64,000 nt of DNA. It comes from Brevibacillus choshinensis. GTDB lineage: Bacteria; Bacillota; Bacilli; Brevibacillales; Brevibacillaceae. Numbering within the stretch: the stretch's first letter is position 1; each line of letters starts with the position of its first letter. Where the stretch lies: NCBI RefSeq assembly GCF_001420695.1, contig NZ_LJJB01000013.1, positions 558,065-622,064 of the forward strand. The letters are read 5' to 3'. Below the pieces are notes generated by a model. That model made no database searches and had not been told where the DNA came from. It worked only from the letters and a program-made list of their open reading frames with translations. Of this stretch, positions 8,798 to 17,125 are shown piece after piece. The position numbers and the translations under genes are program-made.

Positions 8798-9682
8798 GTG
8801 AGCCTCAGTAAGTTTGAAGTGTTCGTCACCGTGATAGAGTCTGGCAGTCTGACGAGAGCGGGTGAAGTGCTCGGCCTGACCCAAGCGGCGATCAGCCACG
8901 CGATAGCCAGCTTGGAGAGAGAATACGGATTTTCGATTTTGACGAGAGGACGGTCGGGGGTCAGTCTGACGAGCAATGGGGAGCGTGTACTCAAATACAT
9001 GAGAGAGATGCTACGCTGGAACGAGCAAATGCTACAGGAGGTCTCGGCAATCAACGGGATTGAAGTGGGAACGGTGCGAATCGGGACGTTTACGAGTGTT
9101 TCAACGCAATGGCTCCCTGGTATTCTCAAACAGTTTCAAGATCAGTTCCCCGCAATTGAGATCAAGCTGCTGGAAGGCTACTACGATGATATCGAAAGCT
9201 GGATTGTGTCTGGCTCAGTAGATATGGGATTCGTCTCTTTGCCAGCGACTGAGACCTTGGAAACCGTGCCGTTACACCAGGACCGCATGCTTGTGATCGT
9301 GACGGATGACCATCCACTGTGCGAAAAAGAATCCGTGCATCTCAGTGACTTGCAGCAGGAAATCTTCATTATGCCAAAGACCGGCTGCGACAATGACATT
9401 CAACGAATCTTCCGAAATGCTCGATTTACTCCGCGAGTAAAGTACGAAGTGGGAGACGACCACGCCATTATCGCCATGGTGCAAAGTGGACTTGGAATCA
9501 GTATTCTACCGGAAATGATACTATTTCGCTTGCCCCCGAACATTCGCACGATTCCATTATCAGGGGAACATTACAGATCATTAGGCATTGCTGTTCCTTC
9601 CATGAAGCAGATGTCACCAGCGTCACAGCGGTTTTTCCATTGTGTAACAGAGTGGGTACAGAAGAGCACCTCGCTACAGTAA
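8798..9682 (+). CDS. LysR family transcriptional regulator
   Basis: The N-terminal winged helix-turn-helix (LSKFEVFVTVIESGSLTRAG, LTQAAISHAIASLEREYG, LLTRG-type wing) is followed by a periplasmic-binding-like effector domain (residues about 90-290). I start at GTG 8798, which has GGGGAG at 8784-8789; an upstream in-frame GTG at 8789 lies in that site. Likely controls the divergent EamA exporter and itself, by family habit. The stop codon lies inside a hairpin (9664-9697). Confidence 0.92.
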   Translation: MSLSKFEVFVTVIESGSLTRAGEVLGLTQAAISHAIASLEREYGFSILTRGRSGVSLTSNGERVLKYMREMLRWNEQMLQEVSAINGIEVGTVRIGTFTSVSTQWLPGILKQFQDQFPAIEIKLLEGYYDDIESWIVSGSVDMGFVSLPATETLETVPLHQDRMLVIVTDDHPLCEKESVHLSDLQQEIFIMPKTGCDNDIQRIFRNARFTPRVKYEVGDDHAIIAMVQSGLGISILPEMILFRLPPNIRTIPLSGEHYRSLGIAVPSMKQMSPASQRFFHCVTEWVQKSTSLQ

Positions 9683-9697
9683 GTAGGTGAGGTGCTC
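9664..9697. terminator. hairpin overlapping the LysR stop codon
   Basis: GAGCACCTC and GAGGTGCTC form a perfect 9-bp stem around a 16-nt loop that contains the stop codon. ATATTTTA follows on the plus strand. It separates convergent genes. Confidence 0.6.
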
Positions 9698-9702
9698 ATA
9701 TT

Positions 9703-10501
9703 TTACGTCTCTGTCATCGTTCCTCCGTTTACATGAAGCACCTGACCGGTCACATAGCCTGAATCATCGGATGCTAAATACACATAGGTCGGAGCTAATT
9801 CGAAAGGCTGTCCGGCGCGTCGCATTGGCGTGTCTGTTCCCAGTGTGGTGATGTATTCAGCGGTATAGCTGGATACTTGCAGTGGAGTCCAGACAGGTCC
9901 GGGTGCGACAGCGTTGACTCTGACTCCCGTACTGACTAACTGCAGAGACAAGGAACGCGTAAAGGAAACGATCGCTCCTTTGGTAGCAGAATAATCGACG
10001 AGCAACGAATGTCCCGCATAGGCGTTCACAGATGTTGTACTAATGATGGAGCTTCCTGGTTTTAAATAAGGCAGCGCCTCCTGGGTAAGAAAAAAATGAG
10101 GATAAATATTAGTTCGAAATGTATCCTCTAGCTGTTGCCGACTAATGGATTGAATTTTGAGGAAACTGGACACCTTGATTCATCACGAGCACGTCAATTT
10201 TTCCGAAAGAAGCAACTGTTCTTTGAACGACCTCACGACACCATGCCTCATCGCGCAAATCACCAGGCATCAGTAAGCAACGACTTCCGTAGCCTTCTAC
10301 TACCTGTCTTGTTTCTTCTGCATCGATGTGCTCGTCGAGATACGCGATGGCCACGTCTGCCCCTTCCTTTGCAAAAGCAACGGCCACAGCCCGACTAATC
10401 CCGCTATCTCCTCCCGTAATAATAGCGACCTTGTCTTTCAACTTGCCGCTGCCCAAATAGTCAGGATTGTCGTAAATAGGACGCTCGGATACAAGACAAT
10501 C
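9703..10501 (-). pseudogene. frameshifted short-chain dehydrogenase/reductase (YhdF/YhxD-like)
   Basis: Two overlapping frames together make one classical SDR. The 5' part (about 10142-10500) gives the Rossmann region KDKVAIITGGDSGIS, and the 3' part (9703 to about 10150) gives the SSIISTTSV segment, catalytic VDYSATKGA and [14 protein letters not shown]. The frames join near 10146-10153, where one base stands in place of two codons. Two key motifs are also altered: GIG is GIS and NNAG is MNQG. Upstream, PIYDNPDYLGSGKLK is in frame, but no start with a ribosome site can be found. A sequencing error could explain the frameshift but not all three defects, so decay is more likely. Confidence 0.8.
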
Positions 10502-10577
10502 CCTCCATCAATCAGTCGATATCGCCATGATATTCGCCCAGTTCTAGAGAGGTTACGGGCCAGGAATACACTGTAGG

Positions 10578-11321
10578 TTAAGCATCGATTGAATGCCTGC
10601 GAGCAGTGCTGCGCTTTCCGACTCTGAAAGGCAAGTAGAGCAGCGTAAACAGAAGGAGTGCAACAACCTCCAGCGAGAGGATGTACCAGGGATACGGTCC
10701 CAAATAATCCATTAAGCTAGGTTGTTCAGGCTTGTGAGAGACAAACAAATAATTTCCACCTGTCCAGCGATTGACTAGGAGGGCAATTACCAACAAGACA
10801 TTGAGTGCGGCCATCGCTTTCCAGACGGAGGAAATGGTAGGTCGATATCCTTTGACCCATGTCATGTATAGACAAGCGAGTACGATTCCTTCATGAGCCA
10901 CAAAAAAATGAAAGAAGCGAAAATGCGGAAATGGATAAAACAGCTCCGGGGTGAGAAGCGCAATTCCAGCCCCGGCAAGGCCAGCAAAAAACGTCAGTTC
11001 GAAAAGTCGATAGCTACTGGTAACCAGCATGATGATGGACAAGAGAAGCGTGATGCTACAGAGCTGTAAGGGCAATGCTTCGCGCAGTGACCACGTGTTT
11101 GTCCCGATATGCCACAAGTGGTAGGCGATTTCTGATGTTGCGAGAACACCAGCGAGTAGGAATCGCGACACCGTGTCCACGTATGGTGGCTGAAGTCTAT
11201 GACGGTAAACATAGAGGAGCGTGAGAATCAGGGCGCAAAGGAGCAAACTGCACACATGACTGATCGAAAACATTCGAAAGGGTTCAGTTGTAATCATGTA
11301 AGTGAAGTAAGGTGAGGTCAT
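10578..11321 (-). CDS. YwaF-like TIGR02206 family membrane protein
   Basis: A six- to seven-helix membrane protein of 247 residues. It has the family's intramembrane histidine pattern: EIAYHLWHIG after helix 2, PLQLCSIT in helix 3, FFHFFVAHEGIVLACLYM, and NRWTGGNYLFVSHKP followed by PWYILSLEVVA. Function is not established for the family. ATG 11321 has GGAGG 5 nt upstream; ATG 11324 is also possible. The TAA at 10578 is followed in frame by an open 20-codon stretch that I do not call. Confidence 0.85.
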   Translation of the reverse strand: MTSPYFTYMITTEPFRMFSISHVCSLLLCALILTLLYVYRHRLQPPYVDTVSRFLLAGVLATSEIAYHLWHIGTNTWSLREALPLQLCSITLLLSIIMLVTSSYRLFELTFFAGLAGAGIALLTPELFYPFPHFRFFHFFVAHEGIVLACLYMTWVKGYRPTISSVWKAMAALNVLLVIALLVNRWTGGNYLFVSHKPEQPSLMDYLGPYPWYILSLEVVALLLFTLLYLPFRVGKRSTARRHSIDA

Positions 11322-11454
11322 CATATCCTCCATTTGGAAGTTGAGCGTTTATTAAAAGAATTCACGAAATTTTAACACAAAACTACTAGCTACATATAGT
11401 TCGTGGGCTATAATGAAAATAGACCAATGTACATCATTGAGAGGAGATATAGTC

Positions 11455-11580
11455 TTGAACTTGGTATTAACGGAAAAACAATGCAAATCTTGCCAGGCTC
11501 GTTTGACGGAGTACGAAATTGAGAACAATGGTGCTCTTTGCATGGAATGCTTCAAGGAAGATCAAGCCGAAAAGAAGTAA
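11455..11580 (+). CDS. 41-residue zinc-binding small protein
   Basis: Short open frame from TTG 11455 to TAA 11578-11580. GAGGAG at 11441-11446 is 8 nt upstream, an ideal spacing. The peptide has CKSC at residues 10-13 and CMEC at 30-33, a treble-clef or zinc-ribbon spacing (CxxC-16-CxxC), then a charged tail. A TATAAT at 11409-11414 could be its -10 box, with no clear -35. A hairpin at 11640-11663 follows. No family recognised. Confidence 0.65.
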   Translation: MNLVLTEKQCKSCQARLTEYEIENNGALCMECFKEDQAEKK

Positions 11581-11639
11581 CAACATGAGTAAGGACATGA
11601 AACAGTCCCACACCATATATGCATAAGATTTCCAAAGTT

Positions 11640-11663
11640 ACCCTCTTCGCATGCGGAGAGGGT
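11640..11663 (+). terminator. hairpin after the 41-residue gene
   Basis: ACCCTCT pairs with AGAGGGT over 7 bp with a GC-rich loop; the downstream tract is TTTCGACTTTTC. Weak to moderate intrinsic terminator. Confidence 0.5.
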
Positions 11664-11810
11664 TTCGACTTTTCTGATAATTTTTGTTTGTTGACACGAT
11701 ATATCAATTGACCAAATTATACCATGTGTTCCAGCCCACATCCTGCTAGGACCTCATATTTCACATTTCTTTAAAGAAAAAGACAGAAAGGATTGAATTT
11801 CTCCTCTTGC

Positions 11811-11864
11811 TTTACTAAAGTAAAATTATAGTCATTTACCAAAGTAACGCTTTACCATAGCGAA
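11811..11864 (+). promoter_or_regulatory. three operator-like repeats upstream of the PTS IIC-like gene
   Basis: TTTACTAAAGTAAA (11811-11824), TTTACCAAAGTAAC (11835-11848) and a weaker TTTACCATAGCGAA (11851-11864) are near copies of one dyad, TTTAC-N-AAAGTAA. They lie 21-74 nt before ATG 11885, where a repressor would block transcription or elongation. This is the only structure in the 304-nt gap 11581-11884 apart from the hairpin at 11640. No regulator for it is recognisable nearby. Confidence 0.55.
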
Positions 11865-11884
11865 ATAAGGGGACAAGAAAACGT

Positions 11885-13471
11885 ATGAAACGGATCGTGA
11901 TCATCGGGAGTAGTGGGGGAAATTTGTATAATTTAGGGGGAAAAGACCCGCAAAAGCTGCTGGGTGAAATACGCACCCAAGCGGAGTCGGCAGGTTTCGA
12001 AATAGCCGCCATTCAATTTGTAGCAGCTCAAGGCTCCATGGATTCGGCGGGAAAGGAGACGAGTTCAGCCGTTTATTCATGGGATGAAGCAGCGGGTGCA
12101 CCAGTCATCTCCTTTACAGGTACATTGGAGGAATGTAATCAACACGTACGTAGCACAGATGAACAATGGGCGGACGAGCTGCGAAATGGACGGGTGGACG
12201 GCCTGATCAGCATGAGTGCCGATCCGAATCGGGCAAACGAACAGATCATCAAGGCAGCAGTCGAGAAAAAAATCCCGATCGTGGGGACAGGCGGTACTTC
12301 GATGGCTCTCATCAGCGCTAAAGGAGCTCATGTCATTTTGACTTCGGGCACGACTGGGACCACCAACAGGACGCGTGCAATCAGCTTCGTAACCGCTTTT
12401 GCCAAGCACTGGGGTATTTCTTATCGACCGATGATCGGAGATACCAAATTAGCTGGGGCGGTCTCAGACAGTCCGTGGAAACGAATCAATATACGGGGAA
12501 TTATGATGTCGTCGCTTCCAGGCTTCATTGCACTCGCATTGGTTTTGGCGCTAAGCAAAATTCCAGGGCTGGATATGCTCAGTGGCGTCTTCGATGTTTT
12601 GATCAAAGCTTTACCAGTCGTCATTGCAGCGATTGCGGCGAAACAAGTTTCGGACATGGAGGAAGTATCTGTTGTTGCAGGTGTATTGGCAGGTGTTCTG
12701 TCGATGGACGGTGGTATTATCGGAGGGATGATTGGCGGGATCGGAGCGGGTCTGCTCGTCAACGTGCTGTTTCGTAAATGTATCGAGTGGAAATTTCCTA
12801 CCACTACCGTCAATATTATCGCGGGTGGTGTGTCCGGACTTGTAGCAGGATTACTCGTTTATTATTTGTTGGCACCCATTGCGCTGCAGGCAGGGGAGTG
12901 GGTTAAAGTACTGATAGAAGGGGCGGTATCTTACAGCCCGATTTTGGCAGGACTTATCGCAGGCTTGCTCATTTGGCCGGCAATCATTGGAGGAGTCTAC
13001 CATGCAGCGATTCTCCCGATTGTCCTTTTGGAAATGGAGAAAACCGGAAACAGCTTCCTGGGAGCAGTCGACATGGTCGGATTAGTCATGGTGTCAGCAG
13101 GGATTACCCTGGCGAACATCATTTCGCCGCGGGACAAGAGTGAAGCAACGGTTGCCACACCTGGTTTTCTCATCAATATGGGCTTTGGAACGTTCGTAGA
13201 AGCCGCGTATCCGTTTATGTTCTCCAACAAGATGGTCTTTGCAGGAGCGATCGTGTCGTCAGGAATCGCTGGGATGATGGTAGGCGTGTTCGATGTGCGT
13301 GGTACAGCCTACGTTCCATCCGTCATGGCCCCATTGCTCTCAAACAACATGCTAGGGTTTATTGTGGCGATGGCCAGCGGGTTGATCTGCTCGTTGATCA
13401 TTACCCTGATAGCGAATCAGATTGCCAAGAAGAAAAACGTTCGGCCAACAGAAGAAAACGTGAGCGCATAA
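11885..13471 (+). CDS. PTS fructose-type IIC-like transporter with an N-terminal Rossmann-like domain
   Basis: A 528-residue two-part protein. Residues 1-185 are soluble and begin MKRIVIIGSSGGNLYNLGG; they contain Gly-rich IPIVGTGGTSMALISAKGAH and resemble a nucleotide- or sugar-binding fold. Residues about 200-515 are hydrophobic with EIIC features: DGGIIGGMIGGIGAG and, near the end, GFGTFVEAAYPFMFSNKM followed by GSxxAG-like spacing, comparable to the GITEPAIPFA region of fructose IIC. No IIA histidine domain or IIB Cys-P-loop is present here or beside it. It may work with a distant IIB or as a non-phosphorylating carrier. AAGGGG at about 11868 precedes the ATG. Single-gene unit with a strong terminator. 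Confidence 0.75.
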   Translation: MKRIVIIGSSGGNLYNLGGKDPQKLLGEIRTQAESAGFEIAAIQFVAAQGSMDSAGKETSSAVYSWDEAAGAPVISFTGTLEECNQHVRSTDEQWADELRNGRVDGLISMSADPNRANEQIIKAAVEKKIPIVGTGGTSMALISAKGAHVILTSGTTGTTNRTRAISFVTAFAKHWGISYRPMIGDTKLAGAVSDSPWKRINIRGIMMSSLPGFIALALVLALSKIPGLDMLSGVFDVLIKALPVVIAAIAAKQVSDMEEVSVVAGVLAGVLSMDGGIIGGMIGGIGAGLLVNVLFRKCIEWKFPTTTVNIIAGGVSGLVAGLLVYYLLAPIALQAGEWVKVLIEGAVSYSPILAGLIAGLLIWPAIIGGVYHAAILPIVLLEMEKTGNSFLGAVDMVGLVMVSAGITLANIISPRDKSEATVATPGFLINMGFGTFVEAAYPFMFSNKMVFAGAIVSSGIAGMMVGVFDVRGTAYVPSVMAPLLSNNMLGFIVAMASGLICSLIITLIANQIAKKKNVRPTEENVSA

Positions 13472-13477
13472 TCAATC

Positions 13478-13520
13478 CCCCTGGCACCACTCAGTAACGA
13501 GTGAGTCAGGGGGTTCTTTT
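13478..13520 (+). terminator. strong intrinsic terminator
   Basis: CCCCCTG (13478-13484) pairs with CAGGGGG (13507-13513); an inner ACTC/GAGT stem extends it. TTCTTTTATT follows. Confidence 0.8.
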
Positions 13521-13525
13521 ATTCT

Positions 13526-14050
13526 TTACTTCTCAGGAAGAGGGATAATCAGCTCCATCCGTCTGCTTCCGTCTTTCATACTCGTTTCAAACAGGATGAG
13601 TGACAAGGTCGTGTTGGGTTCAGCCTTTTTCACCTTGATCGTGTGGGTAAAATCTCCCCAGGCAGGGGCACCGGCAGATGTTTGAATGAAGCCTTGTGTA
13701 AGCTCGTTGTGACCATCCTCGACGACGTAGCTCACGGTTCCTTCGAATACCTGTGCCTTCCCTTTCACTTCAAAGGTATCCGTTCCAGTTTTTTTGACCG
13801 TCACATCTTTAAAAATATCATTGGAGTAAGTGCCCGGTGTTTCCGTTGCTGGCTTCTGCTCTGGTGATGTGGAAGGATTCTCAGGCTGTGACGAAGTCGG
13901 CGGTTGTTCCGGTGTAGTAGCTGGTGGCTGTGAAGGAACGCTCGCTGGCGGCTTTTCGGGTTCGGCAGGTGTAGATGGAGTTCTCTGTCCTGCACTTGTG
14001 CAACCTTGTAGCAAAAAGACAGTCAATAAGAGTATCCAAACCTTTTTCAT
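13526..14050 (-). CDS. Gmad2 immunoglobulin-like domain lipoprotein
   Basis: Exported lipoprotein of 174 residues. A signal peptide ends in the lipobox LLQGC (Cys at residue 17), then a Pro/Ser/Glu-rich linker of about 60 residues and a C-terminal Gmad2 domain (SNDIFKDVTV, VKGKAQVFEGTVSYVVEDG, SAGAPAWGDFTHTIKV, SMKDGSRRMELIIPL). Gmad2 domains occur in proteins tied to spore germination and cell surfaces; the exact role is unknown. ATG 14050 has AGAGGG 5 nt upstream; the longer frame to 14092 does not. Divergent from aspA. Confidence 0.85.
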   Translation of the reverse strand: MKKVWILLLTVFLLQGCTSAGQRTPSTPAEPEKPPASVPSQPPATTPEQPPTSSQPENPSTSPEQKPATETPGTYSNDIFKDVTVKKTGTDTFEVKGKAQVFEGTVSYVVEDGHNELTQGFIQTSAGAPAWGDFTHTIKVKKAEPNTTLSLILFETSMKDGSRRMELIIPLPEK

Positions 14051-14207
14051 GAAATCCCTCTTTTCTGTCGAGTTTATCGTGAGACTTCTCACATACTAAG
14101 ACGTGAAATCAGGCGATAGTGTTCCAAGGGCGTTCACAACGACTTTTCTATGTTAGAATGGAGAGGTAGCATTATCCACTAATCGCAGAAAGCTGGTCGA
14201 ATAAGAA

Positions 14208-15632
14208 ATGGCAGAACAAACGTATCGAATTGAGAAGGATTTTCTCGGTGAGAAAGAAATTCCAGTACATGCCTATTACGGTGTTCAAACTATGCGCGCG
14301 ACGGAAAACTTTCCGATTACCGGTTACCGTCTTCACTCTTCCCTGATCATCGCGATGGCTATGGTAAAAAAAGCAGCGGCGATTGCCAACATGGAAGTAT
14401 CCAGACTCAATCCACGACTGGGCAACGCTATTGTCTCCGCTGCACAGGAAATCATCGATGGAAAATGGCATGATCAGTTCATTGTTGACCCGATTCAAGG
14501 CGGAGCGGGTACATCCATTAACATGAACGCCAACGAAGTGATTGCAAACCGCGGGTTGGAACTATTGGAAGAGAAAAAGGGAGATTACTTCCATCTCAGC
14601 CCCAATACCCATGTCAATATGTCTCAGTCTACGAACGATGCTTTTCCGACAGCCATCCATATCGCTACCTTGGATCTGTTAGAAAAACTGTTGGTTACCA
14701 TGGATAGTATGCACGATGTCTTTGGCCAAAAAGCACGTGAGTTTGACGATGTGATTAAAATGGGTCGGACCCACCTACAGGATGCGGTTCCGATTCGTCT
14801 GGGACAAGAATTCGAAGCTTATCGCCGCGTGTTGGAGCGTGATATCAAGCGCATCAAGCAGTCCCGTCAGCACTTGTACGAAGTGAACATGGGAGCGACA
14901 GCAGTCGGTACAGGATTGAATGCCGATCCTCGCTACATCACGATGGTTGTAAAGCAACTGGCAGACATCACAGGCTTCCCTCTGACCGGGGCGGAGCACC
15001 TCGTAGATGCAACGCAAAATACCGACGCCTACACGGAAGTTTCCGCTGCTTTGAAAGTTTGCATGATGAACATGTCCAAAATGGCAAATGACCTTCGTCT
15101 GATGGCATCTGGACCACGCGCCGGACTCGGGGAGATCTCCTTGCCTGCACGCCAACCTGGTTCCTCAATCATGCCAGGTAAAGTCAATCCGGTGATGGCA
15201 GAAGTTCTTAACCAGGTTGCGTTCCAAGTAATCGGAAATGACCATACGATTTGTCTGGCATCCGAGGCAGGGCAGCTGGAGCTGAACGTAATGGAGCCTG
15301 TGCTGGTCTTTAACTTATTGCAATCGATCAGCATCATGGACAATGCATTCCGCGTCTTCACTCAGCATTGCTTGGCAGGTATCGAGGCAAACCGTGAACG
15401 AATGAAAGAATATGTAGAGAAGAGCGTTGGTGTCATCACGGCCGTCAACCCACATCTGGGGTATGAAACGGCTGCACGGATTGCTCGTGAAGCGATTTTG
15501 ACAGGAAAGTCCGTACGTGAATTGTGCCTGCAGCACAATGTGTTGACAGAAGAGGAACTGGATCTGATCCTCGATCCGTTCGAAATGACTCATCCCGGCA
15601 TTGCTGGTGCGTCTTTACTCGACAAAGCGTAA
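14208..15632 (+). CDS. aspA: aspartate ammonia-lyase
   Basis: Converts L-aspartate to fumarate and ammonia in the cytosol. The 474-residue protein belongs to the fumarase/aspartase superfamily, with the signature GSSIMPGKVNPVMAEV containing the mobile catalytic loop, plus GGAGTSINMNANEV and MSQSTNDAFPTA, which favour aspartase over fumarase. Length is typical. No good Shine-Dalgarno is visible before ATG 14208, which is odd for a housekeeping enzyme. It is monocistronic with a long terminator behind it; no ansA or transporter gene is adjacent. Confidence 0.95.
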   Translation: MAEQTYRIEKDFLGEKEIPVHAYYGVQTMRATENFPITGYRLHSSLIIAMAMVKKAAAIANMEVSRLNPRLGNAIVSAAQEIIDGKWHDQFIVDPIQGGAGTSINMNANEVIANRGLELLEEKKGDYFHLSPNTHVNMSQSTNDAFPTAIHIATLDLLEKLLVTMDSMHDVFGQKAREFDDVIKMGRTHLQDAVPIRLGQEFEAYRRVLERDIKRIKQSRQHLYEVNMGATAVGTGLNADPRYITMVVKQLADITGFPLTGAEHLVDATQNTDAYTEVSAALKVCMMNMSKMANDLRLMASGPRAGLGEISLPARQPGSSIMPGKVNPVMAEVLNQVAFQVIGNDHTICLASEAGQLELNVMEPVLVFNLLQSISIMDNAFRVFTQHCLAGIEANRERMKEYVEKSVGVITAVNPHLGYETAARIAREAILTGKSVRELCLQHNVLTEEELDLILDPFEMTHPGIAGASLLDKA

Positions 15633-15649
15633 GACCCCAAAAAAAGAAC

Positions 15650-15697
15650 AAAAACTCCCGCGACCCGCGATAGCGATGGTTCTCGGGAGTTTTTTTG
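15650..15697. terminator. bidirectional terminator between aspA and pdaA
   Basis: AAAAACTCCCG (15650-15660) pairs with CGGGAGTTTTT (15684-15694), with T-runs in both directions and a secondary GCGATAGC hairpin in the loop. It serves both convergent genes. Confidence 0.85.
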
Positions 15698-15702
15698 TGA
15701 AC

Positions 15703-16521
15703 TCATCGAGGAGGGAGCTGATCTAGGGTTTTGAATTCATACCCTTGCTTCCGAGCTTCGTCGATGATTGCGCCGAGAGCATCAGCGTTGTCCTTGGAGA
15801 CGGAATGCAGCAAAATGACCGCCCCCGGATGCATTTGTGCCATGACGCTGTCGTAGGCGTATTTCCAGCCACGCTGTACTTTGGTATCCCAGTCACGGTA
15901 TGCGACCGACCAGAAGACGTTTGTGTAGCCCAATTCCTTGGAAACGGCCAGCGTACGATCACTAAAAATACCACGAGGTGGGCGTAAATAGCGCATTTCC
16001 TTTTGTCCAGCCACTTGGGCCACGGAATCCTTCACTTTCGTCAGCTCTTCCTTGACTTTGGCGTTCGGAATCGTGGTCATGTCAGGGTGACTCCAAGAGT
16101 GGTTTCCAATCAGATGACCTTCTGCAGCCATTCTTTTCAGTAGCTCGGGCTGGTCCTTCACATAATGGCCCGTAACAAAGAAAATGGCAGGCACTTTTCG
16201 CGTGAGAAGTGTATCAAGAATCGAGGCCGTAAAGCCGTTTTCATAGCCATTGTCAAAGGTTAAGTACAGTTCTTTTTTTGACGTATCCCCTAAAAAAACC
16301 GCTCCATGTCGATCCACAATGCTTTTAAAGCCTTCTTCGTTTATCGAGGGGAGTTGTCCGTTTTTGCTTTTTTTGAATCCAAAGTGATAGGGATGATCGG
16401 AAACGGCGAGAGCGGAGTGAATCGGCGAAATCAATAGCAACAAGAGGCACATAACAATGAGGTGCCAGGTGGATGCTGATTGCTTTTGCGTTGGCAGCTT
16501 TGCATTCAGCTTGTCCATCAT
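15703..16521 (-). CDS. pdaA: PdaA-type polysaccharide deacetylase (delta-lactam biosynthesis)
   Basis: N-deacetylase acting on muramic acid during spore cortex synthesis, needed for the muramic delta-lactam recognised by germination lytic enzymes. Signal/anchor at residues about 20-40, then YHFGFKKSKNGQ, a PdaA hallmark, and the NodB domain: motif 1 TFDNGYENG in place of TFDDGP, as in PdaA; motif 2 HLIGNHSWSHPDM; motif 3 RPPRGIFS; motif 5 LLHSVSKDNADAL. Length 272 residues fits. The start is ATG 16521 or the next ATG; the ribosome site is only moderate. Monocistronic, converging on aspA. Confidence 0.9.
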   Translation of the reverse strand: MMDKLNAKLPTQKQSASTWHLIVMCLLLLLISPIHSALAVSDHPYHFGFKKSKNGQLPSINEEGFKSIVDRHGAVFLGDTSKKELYLTFDNGYENGFTASILDTLLTRKVPAIFFVTGHYVKDQPELLKRMAAEGHLIGNHSWSHPDMTTIPNAKVKEELTKVKDSVAQVAGQKEMRYLRPPRGIFSDRTLAVSKELGYTNVFWSVAYRDWDTKVQRGWKYAYDSVMAQMHPGAVILLHSVSKDNADALGAIIDEARKQGYEFKTLDQLPPR

Positions 16522-16575
16522 TTAACTTCACGTCCTTTCCATAAGCTAACGGAGTCGTCCATGAAAGTTTGTCCA

Positions 16576-16608
16576 GTCCCCTTCCATTTATGTAACGAGG
16601 AAGGGGAC
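16576..16608. other. perfect 10-bp inverted repeat in the pdaA upstream region
   Basis: GTCCCCTTCC and GGAAGGGGAC enclose 13 nt. The site lies 55 nt before pdaA on its upstream side and 150 nt before the acidic-protein gene on the other strand. No transcript is expected to end here, so an operator or a leader hairpin is more likely than a terminator. Confidence 0.4.
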
Positions 16609-16760
16609 CATTTTGGCATAAGAAGATGGGTGAAAAAAGGGAGGGAAGGAGGGACAACTGCTCATACAACCAGGAGATACCCGTCATATCATATCTAAGT
16701 CAACGGTGATATCGCTGACGATTCAAATGTGAAATCATCCAGTACCAGGAGGTGTAAGTC

Positions 16761-16979
16761 ATGGGGCTGAATTGGTTGAGGTATTTTGAAGATGAAGCTG
16801 GAGATGACGATGGCATCGAGGAAGTAGAGGTCAAAATCGAATACAGAGACGGAACGAAAAAGAAATGGACTTTCGTAGGGGATAATGACCCCATTTATGA
16901 AGACGGCGAAGATGAAGAAGACGACGAAGACGAAGACGGCTCGGAAGACGAAGACGGCTCGGAAGACGAAGACCAGTAA
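16761..16979 (+). CDS. small highly acidic protein
   Basis: A 72-residue cytosolic protein with an excellent AGGAGGTG at 16748-16755. Residues 1-45 look folded (MGLNWLRYFEDE, then VEVKIEYRDGTKKKW); the tail is almost pure Asp/Glu with a direct repeat DEDGSE. The repeat is encoded by two copies of an 18-nt unit within 16930-16970. Function unknown; acidic tails often bind basic partners or cations. A terminator follows at 17004-17035, so it is separate from the helicase gene. Confidence 0.75.
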   Translation: MGLNWLRYFEDEAGDDDGIEEVEVKIEYRDGTKKKWTFVGDNDPIYEDGEDEEDDEDEDGSEDEDGSEDEDQ

Positions 16980-17003
16980 GCATGGAAGGTATTTGGTGGA
17001 TAG

Positions 17004-17035
17004 AAAAGAGGTGCGTCAAGAGGCGCATCTTTTTT
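17004..17035 (+). terminator. intrinsic terminator
   Basis: AAAAGAGGTGCG pairs with CGCATCTTTTTT, with two bulged bases, and T-rich sequence follows. Confidence 0.65.
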
Positions 17036-17125
17036 CTTTTGCCTTTCAAAGTGGGCAATCTGTTATCATGAAAGCAACAGAACATAAAGGACACTGTTCC
17101 CATTTGGAAGGAAAGGATTACTTAG

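Noticed and set aside
10515-10577. Open 20-codon extension after the stop of the YwaF-like gene, ending LELGEYHGDID
   Set aside because: It is separated by a TAA and has no ribosome site; probably chance or remnant sequence.
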